A stretch of DNA of 8,420 nt from Candidatus Aminicenantota bacterium. GTDB lineage: Bacteria > Acidobacteriota > Aminicenantia > Aminicenantales > UBA8522. The stretch lies in NCBI GenBank assembly GCA_016934895.1, contig JAFGRZ010000162.1:1-8420 (forward strand), written 5' to 3'. Each line of letters opens with the position of its first letter. Position 1 is the first letter of the stretch. The notes under the pieces were generated by a model. That model was not told the DNA's origin. It saw only the letters and a program-made list of their open reading frames with translations, and did no database searches. Positions 1-7,509 of this stretch are shown piece after piece. A program made the translations under genes and the position numbers.

Positions 1-515
1 TCCGAGATATCCCTGTTGTTCAGGGAGATGATGATTTCCCTCCGGCTCATCTTGGACCCGAAATTCTTCAGGAGCGGTTGGTTGAAACCGAAACTGAGCG
101 TGCTGCCGTAACGGGGATTGATGGTCTGGAAGCTCCGGTTGGACTCGCTTTTATAACTGCTCAAGGAGACGCTGAAGGCTCCACCCGTCGGGATGGCCTG
201 CCAGATCGAAGCGGAAAAGTCGTTATAGCTGCTGGTGACTTTCTCGGCCGCTTCGATGAATGAGTAGGAAGCGGAGCTATTGCTCTGTCGGCTGTGCCCG
301 AACGACAACCGGGGTGAGAATTTTTCCTTGGCCCGGGTGACTTGGCTATCGGCCAACCGGGGACTCAGGTAGGCCGACTGGATGCCCAAGTTGTTTTTCA
401 GGGCGCTCAAAATGCAGTCCTCAAGAGAAAGTGACTTGGGAGAGGTCTGGGCCTCAAGCGGCGCTGACCCGAGAATCAGGAAGCCGGCCAGAGCCGCTCC
501 GATTTTCTTATTCAT
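1..515 (-). CDS. TolC-family outer membrane channel protein, N-terminal part (cut by window edge)
   Basis: Reading leftward from ATG at 515-513, an open frame of 171 codons runs off the window at position 1, so the C-terminal part is missing. Residues 1 to about 22 form a Sec signal peptide (lysines at 3-4, hydrophobic core 6-19, likely cleavage after Leu-Glu-Ala). The mature start has the outer-membrane efflux protein signature 'LSLEDCILSALKNN' (29-42), the first helix of the TolC coiled coil. Later come strand-like stretches with alternating serines and aromatics (70-125) and 'FNQPLLKNFG' (144-153). TolC proteins form trimeric tunnels through the outer membrane and periplasm and dock with periplasmic adaptors. 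The adaptor gene just upstream (85-nt gap) fits a shared operon. A GGAGGT ribosome site lies 5 nt before the ATG. The family call is firm; the substrate is unknown. Confidence 0.88.
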   Translation of the reverse strand, partial: MNKKIGAALAGFLILGSAPLEAQTSPKSLSLEDCILSALKNNLGIQSAYLSPRLADSQVTRAKEKFSPRLSFGHSRQSNSSASYSFIEAAEKVTSSYNDFSASIWQAIPTGGAFSVSLSSYKSESNRSFQTINPRYGSTLSFGFNQPLLKNFGSKMSRREIIISLNNRDIS

Positions 516-599
516 TTTCAACCTCCGTGGTGCCCGGCTCTCCAGCTCACCGGCTGATGCGGGGGTTCGGCGGGAGGCGCCGTGGCAGCGGGAACGGGA

Positions 600-1877
600 T
601 TATCTCAAGGTCAAACGATCGCGATTCTTGAAACTCTCGTAGGATGAGACGATGACCGCTTCTCCTTCAGCCAATCCCTCCAGCACCTCAAAGTACTGGG
701 CGGTTTCTCGCCCCGTGCGAATCCTTCTCTTCACCGCGCTCTTTTCGGTCTCGTCCAGGACATAGATCCATTTGTTACCGGAAGACCGGCTGAACTCTCC
801 CTTCGTCAGGAGCAGGGACTCGAGGCTGTCGACGAGGTCCAGCCGGATCTGCAAGGATTGGCCGCGCTTGAGTCCGGGCGGATGTTCGGCGACGAATTCG
901 AGGTCCACCTCGAATTTCCCGTCCTGGACCTCCGGATAGATCTTTCGAACATCCACTTCATAGGTTTGACCGGCAAAGTCGAACTCCCCGGAGTCCCTCA
1001 TCTTGACCTGGGCGATGTAACGCTCGTCGACACTGGTCCTGACCTTAAACAGATCCCACTGGTCGACCTGGCCCAGCCGGGCTCCCGGGGAGACGGATTC
1101 GCCGATAGACACCGTCAGCGAGGTCAGCTGTCCGGAGACGGGCGCGACGAGGGTCAGGTTTTCCTGCCTCTGTTTAACGATATCCAGATTCGCCTGCATG
1201 CGGCTCAAGGACTCCTCGAGAGCTTCGATCTGAGCCTGCCGGAACTTCAGCTCGCTCTTCTGGCTCTCGACGGTCAAATCCTTCTGTTTGACCAGGTACT
1301 CGTACTGGTCCTTGGCCAGTTCGTATTCGTGGCGGGAGATGAGGCTGTCCTTTTCGAGTTCCTTGTAGCGTTCGTAGACGCGCCGCTGTTGCTGGAGCCT
1401 GTTCTCGATGTCGCTGAGCTGTTGGTTGAGTTGGAGCTTGTATTGCTCCATGGACAATCGGGTGTTGCGGAGGTTATTGCTTTGCTGAAAAAGCTCGGAC
1501 TCCCGGAACATGATATCCATGAGGAGATTGGTGTTGGTCATCTGGAGGATCGGATCGCCCGGCTTGACCATCGCTCCGACCTCGACGAAGATCTTGTCGA
1601 CACGACCCCCCTCCAAGGCATCGAGATAGACGATGTTGATGGGCAAGATTTTTCCGTTGAGCGTGATGGTTTCCCTGAAGAGATCGCGTTTGACCCTGGA
1701 AATGAGGAGCTTGTCTTTCTTGACCGCCTGGCTGGAAGACGAAGCGCCATCCCGGCAACTGGGCAGCGTGACGGGAAGAAAGATGATCGCTGTGAAGATC
1801 AGCAGAAGAAGGGCTGCGCCCAGCGCCCTGCTGAAAACCGTCGGCCGTCCAGATCGGGGTCCGCTGGCCGTTCTCAT
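600..1877 (-). CDS. Periplasmic adaptor subunit of a tripartite efflux/export system (HlyD/RND-MFP family)
   Basis: This 425-residue protein has the order expected of a membrane fusion protein. There is a basic N-terminus and one hydrophobic anchor (17-38); Cys41 follows in 'LPSC', which is not a convincing lipobox. The first half of a lipoyl-like domain is at about 82-112 (EGGRVDKIFVEVGAMVKPGD). A long Gln/Glu/Arg-rich coiled-coil hairpin spans about 125-238. The second lipoyl half is at 239-270 (VAPVSGQLTSLTVSIGESVSPG). Beta-barrel and membrane-proximal domains follow, ending in a typical 'GLAEGEAVIV' segment (401-410). Such adaptors link an inner-membrane transporter to a TolC channel, and a TolC-family gene follows directly. 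Length is normal. No ABC ATPase/permease or RND pump is visible, so the transporter type and substrate cannot be told; the sequence style resembles MacA-like ABC adaptors. GGAG lies 7 nt before the ATG. Confidence 0.9.
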   Translation of the reverse strand: MRTASGPRSGRPTVFSRALGAALLLLIFTAIIFLPVTLPSCRDGASSSSQAVKKDKLLISRVKRDLFRETITLNGKILPINIVYLDALEGGRVDKIFVEVGAMVKPGDPILQMTNTNLLMDIMFRESELFQQSNNLRNTRLSMEQYKLQLNQQLSDIENRLQQQRRVYERYKELEKDSLISRHEYELAKDQYEYLVKQKDLTVESQKSELKFRQAQIEALEESLSRMQANLDIVKQRQENLTLVAPVSGQLTSLTVSIGESVSPGARLGQVDQWDLFKVRTSVDERYIAQVKMRDSGEFDFAGQTYEVDVRKIYPEVQDGKFEVDLEFVAEHPPGLKRGQSLQIRLDLVDSLESLLLTKGEFSRSSGNKWIYVLDETEKSAVKRRIRTGRETAQYFEVLEGLAEGEAVIVSSYESFKNRDRLTLR

Positions 1878-1955
1878 GTCTCCGCTCCTGACTCGATCGG
1901 CGTTGTCCCCTTCCCCCTTCCTTTGGTCGCGGCGAACCGCTCCTCTCCCGGATTT

Positions 1956-1984
1956 TTTTTAATGAAATTGCTCCGAAATGTCAA
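1956..1984 (-). promoter_or_regulatory. Sigma70-type promoter for the adaptor/TolC genes
   Basis: On the minus strand a perfect -35 hexamer TTGACA (1984-1979) is followed after exactly 17 nt by TAAAAA (1961-1956), which matches the -10 consensus at four of six positions inside an A-rich tract. Transcription would start near 1949, giving a leader of about 70 nt to the adaptor ATG at 1877. The -35 box begins 14 nt after the stop codon of the preceding beta-CASP gene, so the adaptor/TolC pair probably has its own transcription start. The call rests on sequence match only. Confidence 0.6.
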
Positions 1985-1998
1985 GGATGGACGCGCTC

Positions 1999-3396
1999 TT
2001 AGAAAGTGTGGGTGTCTCGATAGCCGGGGACGACGACGTCGAGATCTCTCTCCAGGCCGAGCGATTCGGCCAGTCTGTGGATCACTTTTTTTTCGCCATG
2101 CGTAAGGAAAAGGGTGGACGGCGGAGGCTGGAAGTGGTCGAGCCAACGCAAGAGCGCTCTCCGGTCCGCATGGCCCGAAAAGCTTTGCATCTGCTCGACA
2201 CGGGCCCGCAAGAGCCGCTGCTGGCCGAATATCCGCACTTGGGGAGGCCGCTCGATGATCTGGCGGCCGAGAGTGCCCTCCGCTTGATAGCCCACGAAGA
2301 GGATGGTGGACTCCGCCCGGCCAATGTTGTTCACGAGGTGATGTTTGATCCGGCCTCCCGTGCACATGCCCGATCCCGCCATGACGATGTGGGGAGTCCG
2401 CAGCCCGTTAATCTCCTTGGAATCCTCCCGGGACCGGACGTATTTCAGGCCGGGGAATTGGAAAGGAGACTGACCGGACCGAAAAAGATCGAGAGTTTCC
2501 CGGTCCAGGCATTCCGGGTGTCGGAGGAAGACGTCCGTGACATCGGTGGCCATGGGGCTGTCCAGGAAGATCGGCATGCTCGGGATGAGATTCTTGCGGA
2601 CGAGACGGCTGAGATGGAACATCAGTTCTTGGGCGCGCTCTACGGCGAAGACCGGAATGAGGATATTGCCCCCGCCCCGGACGGTTTCCGTGATGATTTG
2701 GCTGAGCCGCGTTTCAATATCGGCCGGGTCTTCATGATCCCGGTCGCCGTAAGTGGATTCCATGACCACCGCCTGGGCTCTCTCGAGGAGGGCCGGGTCG
2801 CGGATGAGCGCCTTGTCCCACTGTCCGAGGTCGCCGCTGAAGACCATCCGGAAAGGATCCTTTCCCGGATGAGCGATCACCTCGATGGCGGCCGAACCGA
2901 GAATATGGCCGGCTTCATGGAAACGGACGGATACGTCCGGACCAAGGACGGTGCTCTTTTCATAGGGAATCGGCTTGATCAGGCGGGTCACTTTCTCGGC
3001 ATCCTTGACGCGATAGAGAGGAACCTCAGGGTAACGGGACCGGCGCCCCTCGTTCTTGTGACGTTTTTTCTTGTAAGCCGCGTCCTCCTCCTGGAGTTCG
3101 GCCGCGTCGATCAGGACGATCGGGAGGAGGTCCCCGGTCGCCGGAGTCATCAGGATGGGATTTCGATAGCCCTCCCGGGCGAGCTTGGGAAGAAGTCCGG
3201 AATGGTCGAGATGCGTATGCGTGAGGAGGACGAAATCGATCGACTCGGGGGGGATGGGGAAAGGGGCCCAGTTTCTTTCGAGGAAGGCCCTCTCCTGATA
3301 GAGGCCGCAGTCGACGAGCAAGCGGAGGCCGGCCACTTTAATGAAATAACAAGATCCTGTGACCTGCTGGGCGGCGCCCAGAAAATGAATCTCCAA
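1999..3396 (-). CDS. Beta-CASP metallo-beta-lactamase RNA nuclease (RNA-processing exonuclease type)
   Basis: This 465-residue protein carries the full metal-binding set of MBL-fold nucleases: HTHLDH at 60-65, His160 and His164 in 'HEAGHILG', Asp189 in 'SGDLG' and His433 in 'LTHGE'. Beta-CASP motifs are also present: motif A Glu213 in 'MESTYGDR', motif B histidines 352/353 after 'GSGMCTGGRI', and motif C His409 in 'FSGHAD', plus 'GYQAEGTLGR' (369-378). This pattern and length match the bacterial CPSF-73-like group (for example Thermus TTHA0252), which are cytoplasmic zinc-dependent RNA endo/exonucleases. All catalytic residues are intact. Start: the only in-frame initiator after an upstream stop is TTG at 3396, preceded by AAAGG 7 nt away; no ATG is available, and the protein begins exactly at the expected first strand (MEIHFLGAAQQVTGS). 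The RNA target and partners are unknown. Confidence 0.92.
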   Translation of the reverse strand: MEIHFLGAAQQVTGSCYFIKVAGLRLLVDCGLYQERAFLERNWAPFPIPPESIDFVLLTHTHLDHSGLLPKLAREGYRNPILMTPATGDLLPIVLIDAAELQEEDAAYKKKRHKNEGRRSRYPEVPLYRVKDAEKVTRLIKPIPYEKSTVLGPDVSVRFHEAGHILGSAAIEVIAHPGKDPFRMVFSGDLGQWDKALIRDPALLERAQAVVMESTYGDRDHEDPADIETRLSQIITETVRGGGNILIPVFAVERAQELMFHLSRLVRKNLIPSMPIFLDSPMATDVTDVFLRHPECLDRETLDLFRSGQSPFQFPGLKYVRSREDSKEINGLRTPHIVMAGSGMCTGGRIKHHLVNNIGRAESTILFVGYQAEGTLGRQIIERPPQVRIFGQQRLLRARVEQMQSFSGHADRRALLRWLDHFQPPPSTLFLTHGEKKVIHRLAESLGLERDLDVVVPGYRDTHTF

Positions 3397-3399
3397 TCT

Positions 3400-3423
3400 T
3401 GAGCCTTTCCAGTTGAAGGCTCA
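3400..3423 (-). promoter_or_regulatory. Perfect hairpin covering the ribosome site of the beta-CASP gene
   Basis: TGAGCCTT and AAGGCTCA pair as a perfect 8-bp stem with an 8-nt loop in the 60-nt gap between the DUF4097 stop and the TTG start at 3396. Read on the transcribed strand, the 3' arm contains the AAGG that would serve as Shine-Dalgarno sequence, and the stem ends 3 nt before the TTG. No T-run follows on either strand, which argues against an intrinsic terminator. The simplest reading is a translation-limiting or RNase-processed leader hairpin. Confidence 0.5.
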
Positions 3424-3456
3424 GTCTATCAATTCTCTCTGGTCCTGTCCAACCTT

Positions 3457-4266
3457 TTATCGGCTGAGGCGGATCGAGCCGTTCACGGTTTTGAGCGAGA
3501 CCAGCGCTCCTCCCCGGCCGATCTGCCCGCGCAGCCGATGTTTCGATTGTTCGAGCGATTGCAGGGTGACCGGGAAATCGAACGAGATGCCGCCGTTTGT
3601 GGTTCTGGCGTCCAGGGAGGCGTTGATCTCCTGGGGAGCGCTGAACTGCAGGGTGATTGAGCCGTTGGTCGTTTCGGCCTGGACATCGGCCTCGATGGCC
3701 TCGAGATCCAGATGGATGCTTCCGTTGGTCGTGTGGGCGGAGATGCGGCCGCGGACATGGACTGTCTTGATGTCACCGTTGGTCGTCTCCAGGTCGAGTT
3801 CGCCGGAGGCGCTTTCGATTTGAACGCCGCCGTTAACCGACGACACGCGGGCCCGGCCGAAAGGGCCGGTGAGATTCAGGCCGCCGTTAACCGTATGGAT
3901 ATCGGCGAGATGAATACCCTCGGGGACTTTGACCTCATAATCGATGCTGACGCCCGTGTTCTCCCTTTTCGGATAGACGGTATCGACGGCGACCGAATCC
4001 GCCGTCGCAATCACCTCGATCCTGACCTTCTGCAGATTCTCGGCGGCCTTTTTGGTTTTCTTAAGAGCTTTGATCTCCACTTTCTCTTCCGCCCAGGTTG
4101 TGATTGTGACGCCGCCGTTGACGTTCTTCAGGCTGAACGTCCCTTTGGCGCTCAGCGGAAGGACCTTCTGGAACGGCTCCTCGTGATCCGCCGCCCGCGC
4201 CGCTCCCCCGCTCGCCAGGGCCAGGAAAGCGACCAGAACCGGAAGAACGAATTTTTTTCCGTGCAT
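3457..4266 (-). CDS. Secreted DUF4097-type beta-strand repeat protein
   Basis: This 269-residue protein has a clear signal peptide (1-25: HGKK, hydrophobic core, 'GGAARA' cleavage before Ala-Asp). The mature part is a ladder of short beta repeats centred on Asn-Gly: NVNGGVTI (48), TVNGGLNL (125), SVNGGVQI (143), TTNGDIKT (161), TTNGSIHL (179), TTNGSITL (199), TTNGGISF (222) and TVNGSIRL (260). Spacing of 18 residues in the middle rungs is what a right-handed beta-solenoid would give. This matches the DUF4097/'putative adhesin' family, whose biochemical role is unknown. It should act in the periplasm or at the cell surface. Start: ATG 4266 is chosen because GGAGGT lies 7 nt upstream and the signal peptide begins there; a longer in-frame extension overlaps the 6-TM gene and looks like shadow sequence. 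It is last in the membrane-protein cluster, 64 nt after its neighbour. Confidence 0.87.
   Translation of the reverse strand: MHGKKFVLPVLVAFLALASGGAARAADHEEPFQKVLPLSAKGTFSLKNVNGGVTITTWAEEKVEIKALKKTKKAAENLQKVRIEVIATADSVAVDTVYPKRENTGVSIDYEVKVPEGIHLADIHTVNGGLNLTGPFGRARVSSVNGGVQIESASGELDLETTNGDIKTVHVRGRISAHTTNGSIHLDLEAIEADVQAETTNGSITLQFSAPQEINASLDARTTNGGISFDFPVTLQSLEQSKHRLRGQIGRGGALVSLKTVNGSIRLSR
3662..3786. repeat. Short direct repeats encoding Thr-Thr-Asn-Gly rungs
   Basis: The 11-mer CCGTTGGTCGT occurs identically at 3662-3672, 3722-3732 and 3776-3786 (60 and 54 bp apart). Each copy encodes a Thr-Thr-Asn-Gly turn of the DUF4097 repeat protein on the minus strand. Identity at DNA level is compatible with internal duplication or with codon bias over a conserved motif. 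Confidence 0.75.
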
Positions 4267-4330
4267 CTTTAGACCTCCATATTGAGACGAAACTATCTCG
4301 ATAGACGCAATCTCCGCCGGAAAGGTTGCC

Positions 4331-5203
4331 TCAAACCGCCGGCCGATGGGCTTTGAGGAAGCCGTATTCCGTCGCGAAGAACAGGATGACCGTCCAGATC
4401 CTCGCCAGAATATAGGCCTGCTGCCAGAGGAAAAGAACAAACGGCCCGATTCCCGTTTTGGGCAGGGCCTTGGCCACGGCCAAATAGACGACCGTCGCGA
4501 TGACAAAAAGTGCCCCGACGAGAAGGAAAAGCGCCCAGGCCTTGAAAAACCGCCGGCCGAGAAACCGGATCGTCCGCAGTGTCGTCCGAATCGTCTTCCG
4601 GCTGTTCTCCACGACGAGGGTGACCTTGACGTAATCGAAGACCATCTTGACGACCGAATAAAGAAGCAGGAAGACGAGCAAACGCAGTGAAGAGGACAGG
4701 AGAAGGGTCCATTCGGTGGACGCGCCCTTTGACCAGAGCCGGAAGGGGATGGAGCACAAACGTCCGAGGATCCCGAAGACAACGAGATAGCCGACAAGAG
4801 AGAGGAGAAAGACGCGAAAGAGCCGCCCGAAGTAGCGGCCGCAGTCCCCGAAGAAATTCCCCAGAGTGATCTTCTCTTCTCCGGCCGCGATCCGGCCGAT
4901 GATCCCGCCGTGGAGAAAGACGAGAAGAAGCAGAAACAGGACCGAGGTCCCGATCACGAGGCCGCCGAGGAGGGGCGGGATTTCCTGGAACCGGTAGATC
5001 AGATCTCCCAGCCAGAGCAAGTCTGTTCCGGCGAAGAGCTTCTCTCCCATGAGCGAGCGGGAAAACTGGCTGTCCAGGAGGAAATAGAAGGGCGCCACGA
5101 TAAGGAGCGAGAACAGAAAGTGGATGACCCAGAGAAAGACAAGGATCCTCCCCTTTCGCGCGGTCGCGCCGAAACCCTGAGCCAACAGCTTGATGATCCC
5201 CAT
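4331..5203 (-). CDS. Six-helix integral membrane protein of unknown function
   Basis: I do not recognise a named family for this 290-residue protein. Hydrophobic segments lie at about 19-42, 78-103, 129-149, 165-187, 221-246 and 253-278, giving six predicted inner-membrane helices with basic loops (for example RKTIRTTLRTIRFLGRR, 202-218). The segment 'DYVKVTLVVENSRKTIRTTLRTIRF' resembles the conserved helix-loop found in several glycerophosphodiesterase-membrane-domain/DUF-type six-helix proteins, but this is only a resemblance. No catalytic motif is visible. The ATG at 5203 is 10 nt after the M1 peptidase stop, and its AGGAG ribosome site overlaps that TAG stop, so the two are probably translationally coupled. 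The DUF4097 gene follows 64 nt downstream. A role connected to the peptidase or to the secreted repeat protein is inferred from arrangement only. Confidence 0.82.
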   Translation of the reverse strand: MGIIKLLAQGFGATARKGRILVFLWVIHFLFSLLIVAPFYFLLDSQFSRSLMGEKLFAGTDLLWLGDLIYRFQEIPPLLGGLVIGTSVLFLLLLVFLHGGIIGRIAAGEEKITLGNFFGDCGRYFGRLFRVFLLSLVGYLVVFGILGRLCSIPFRLWSKGASTEWTLLLSSSLRLLVFLLLYSVVKMVFDYVKVTLVVENSRKTIRTTLRTIRFLGRRFFKAWALFLLVGALFVIATVVYLAVAKALPKTGIGPFVLFLWQQAYILARIWTVILFFATEYGFLKAHRPAV

Positions 5204-5213
5204 GGTTTTTCTC

Positions 5214-7367
5214 CTAGCTCAAAGCGCTGAGATAATGAAAGGCATTCTGGACCCAAAAGAGAAGACGGGAAGCCAGGCGGACGACACCGGCCCTCCCGGC
5301 TTTTGCCTTCAGACTGTTGTTGGATATGCAGGAGTCGATGAGCCAGACGAGGTCCGGGTCGATTTCGGCGAATCTCGCTTTGGCCGAACTTTCGAAGCGG
5401 AACTTCTTCCAACGGCTCCGGCCGTCCCAGAAACCGGTCTTTTCGCTGCCGTCCTCGAAGACAACGCGCAACCGGATCCGGGCGTCTCCGCCGATCCGGG
5501 CCTCCCCGAATCTCCGGACCGTTACATCGGTGACGTAAGTTTTTCGGCCCGACTTCTCTTTCTTGCTTTCTTTCTTCTTCTGGTCGATGTCTTCAGGGCG
5601 GATTTCCTCTTTCCGGCCGTCCACCTCGAAAACCCCGAGATCATCCTCTTTCTTTTCTCCGGTCCGCAGGCTCGAAACACCATAATCGAAATTGTGGGCC
5701 GTGGAGAAGAGTTCGTCGAAAAACCAGGTCACGTCCTGTCCGCTGATCTCGTTGACCACGTCGATGAAGTCCTGAGTGTCCGGATGGTGGAAGCGGAAGC
5801 GCATTTGGAATGTCCTCATGACCCGGAGCATCGTTGCCTCTCCCAGGTAGCGTTCCAGAGTGTTCAGACAGGTCGAGGCCCTCTGGTAAACGTTCAACGC
5901 GTAGCTCATCCGGTTGATGAATTGCCAAGAATACGTGGTGATCGGGTCGCGCTCGGCGACGAGGATGGCCCCGAGGCGGTCGAGCTCGAGGTCATAGTAG
6001 CGGGGAAGATGGATTATCCGGGTCAGTGGAAACCCGAAGAGCGAGGCCGAAAACATCCCCGGGCCGTAGGCTTCGCCCTGAACCCGGCCGGTGGAGTAGG
6101 TGTTGATCCCCTCGTCGAGCCAGGCCTCCTCGAACTCGTTGCTGGCGACCAGGCCATACCAATAGCCATGGCCGAACTCGTGGATGATGACCCCTTCGGG
6201 GGAATGGACCTTCTTATCCGTGATCACCCCCGTCCCGGCCGTGAACAGTGTGGGGTATTCCATCCCGCCGCTCCCCGTCCGGAAGGGAGGATCGACCATG
6301 GTCACGGTCTCGTAGGGATAGGGCCCGAACCAGAGCCCATAATACTTCAAGGCCATGCGCAACGCCTTGAAATGACGCTCCGTTTGCCTGCGGTGTTCCG
6401 GTTTGATGAGGAGGATCATTTTGACGTCGGGAAGCGTCAACTCCTCAATCGTCAGATCGAGCGCCTTCGCGAGCTCGGCATATTCCTCATCGGCGACTTC
6501 CCGGGAGGCGATGAAGTCCCTCTCCACCTTGATGAATTCCGGGTCGGCCGTCCAGGCGAAGTCATGGATGCGCGGCTGTTCGAATCGATAGGTCACCGTT
6601 TTTCCGTCCGGCGCGGAGACGGCGCTTTTCTGTTTTCCTGAGGCGCCGACGACAAAGGAGGCGGGAACGGTGATATGGACGATGAAGTCGGCGAAATCGG
6701 CGAAGAATTCGCTGTTGAGATGATACTGATGACAATTCCATCCCCGGCCTTCTTCATAGACGCCGGGCTTGGGGAACCACTGGGCGATGAAGTAGGAGTT
6801 TCGGTAATACCCCGAGCGGGCGACCGTCCGGGGGATCTTCGATTCGAACTCGAGCCCGAGATGAACCTTTTCTCCTGGCTTGACCGGGGCCGGGAAGGTC
6901 ACCCGGGCGACCGTCTGGTCCTCGGGGTGGGCGGGCTCGTCGGGGATCATGAACTCGAGGGTCGGCTTGAGGTCGGTGCCGTCGGCCAGAGTGATGCGGG
7001 TGATATCGATCCAACCCCAGCCGCCTTTCTCGGCTCTCATCCCCAGCGTGCCTTCCGCCCGGGACTCCTCCAGCATGGCGCTCTTTTCGTTCTTGAACGC
7101 ATTCCAGTAGAGATGAAACCATATATCGGGGATATCGTCTCCCGTCTCGTTGCGCCAGATGATCTCCTCGCGACCGGCGAGCCTCTTGCCGGCGTCGTCG
7201 AGCTCGACCCAGATCTCATAACGAAGAGAGCTCCCCTTCTCCGCCGATGGGGTTTCTTGGGTCGCCGGGATTTCCCGGCTGGGCGGCATTTCCTGGGCCG
7301 CCGGGAGATAAGACAAGGTGAGAAGGACAAGGCCAAAGGCCCACGTGCAGATTTTTTTCTTTTTCAT
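5214..7367 (-). CDS. Secreted M1-family zinc metallopeptidase (aminopeptidase N-like)
   Basis: This 717-residue protein begins with a signal peptide (KKKK at 2-5, hydrophobic 8-22, likely cleavage after 'PAA' or soon after), so it acts outside the cytoplasm. The gluzincin zinc site is intact: HEFGH at 396-400 and Glu419 in 'AWLDEG', exactly the HExxH-18-E spacing of M1. The substrate N-terminus loop is GGMEYP (367-372), a bacterial variant of the GxMEN exopeptidase motif with Tyr in place of Asn. 'RMSYALNVY' (486-494) is where the catalytic tyrosine is expected. The N-terminal beta saddle domain is at about 45-275. A charged Lys/Glu-rich linker (566-609) leads to a C-terminal beta domain and an amphipathic tail (690-717), without the long helical ERAP-type C-domain. 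GGAGGG precedes the ATG by 6 nt. It probably trims peptides in the periplasm; the substrate is unknown. A 142-nt gap separates it from the 4-TM gene upstream. Confidence 0.92.
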   Translation of the reverse strand: MKKKKICTWAFGLVLLTLSYLPAAQEMPPSREIPATQETPSAEKGSSLRYEIWVELDDAGKRLAGREEIIWRNETGDDIPDIWFHLYWNAFKNEKSAMLEESRAEGTLGMRAEKGGWGWIDITRITLADGTDLKPTLEFMIPDEPAHPEDQTVARVTFPAPVKPGEKVHLGLEFESKIPRTVARSGYYRNSYFIAQWFPKPGVYEEGRGWNCHQYHLNSEFFADFADFIVHITVPASFVVGASGKQKSAVSAPDGKTVTYRFEQPRIHDFAWTADPEFIKVERDFIASREVADEEYAELAKALDLTIEELTLPDVKMILLIKPEHRRQTERHFKALRMALKYYGLWFGPYPYETVTMVDPPFRTGSGGMEYPTLFTAGTGVITDKKVHSPEGVIIHEFGHGYWYGLVASNEFEEAWLDEGINTYSTGRVQGEAYGPGMFSASLFGFPLTRIIHLPRYYDLELDRLGAILVAERDPITTYSWQFINRMSYALNVYQRASTCLNTLERYLGEATMLRVMRTFQMRFRFHHPDTQDFIDVVNEISGQDVTWFFDELFSTAHNFDYGVSSLRTGEKKEDDLGVFEVDGRKEEIRPEDIDQKKKESKKEKSGRKTYVTDVTVRRFGEARIGGDARIRLRVVFEDGSEKTGFWDGRSRWKKFRFESSAKARFAEIDPDLVWLIDSCISNNSLKAKAGRAGVVRLASRLLFWVQNAFHYLSALS

Positions 7368-7509
7368 TTTACCCTCCGAGCGTCCTGTCTTGACAATCTC
7401 TTTCCGAAGTCCTTCATGGATCCGGGCCCGTTCCAGGGGGGTGTCAAGCTCCCTCCTCGCCGCTCCGTTTCGCGTTGGTTCCAGGTCAAGTCCTTCGCGA
7501 GACGCCCCA
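7368..7509. other. Intergenic gap between 4-TM gene and M1 peptidase
   Basis: These 142 nt contain a TTGACA on the minus strand (7447-7442), but at 17-nt spacing the -10 position reads CGGATC, so no good promoter can be called. There is no T-tailed hairpin. Only the GGAGGG ribosome site of the M1 gene (near 7374-7379) is clear. Read-through from the upstream gene is the default assumption. Confidence 0.5.

Noticed and set aside
858..2105. 415-codon open frame on the plus strand
   Set aside because: It lies fully antisense to the adaptor gene and the start of the next, has no ribosome site, and its protein is the usual Leu/Val/Asp-rich shadow of GC-rich coding DNA.
1978..3402. 474-codon open frame on the plus strand
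   Set aside because: It mirrors the beta-CASP nuclease gene, whose motifs are unmistakable; the antisense product shows no domain or membrane pattern.
3400..3423. Intrinsic terminator after the DUF4097 gene
   Set aside because: The stem is perfect, but no T-run follows on either strand and it sits against the next gene's start.
4267..4797. N-terminal extension of the DUF4097 frame up to 4797
   Set aside because: The extension is Ser/Arg/Pro-rich, overlaps the 6-TM gene out of frame, and a signal peptide with a GGAGGT site starts at 4266.
5190..6641. 483-codon open frame on the plus strand
   Set aside because: It is antisense to the M1 peptidase; the composition is a shadow of the real gene and there is no initiation signal.
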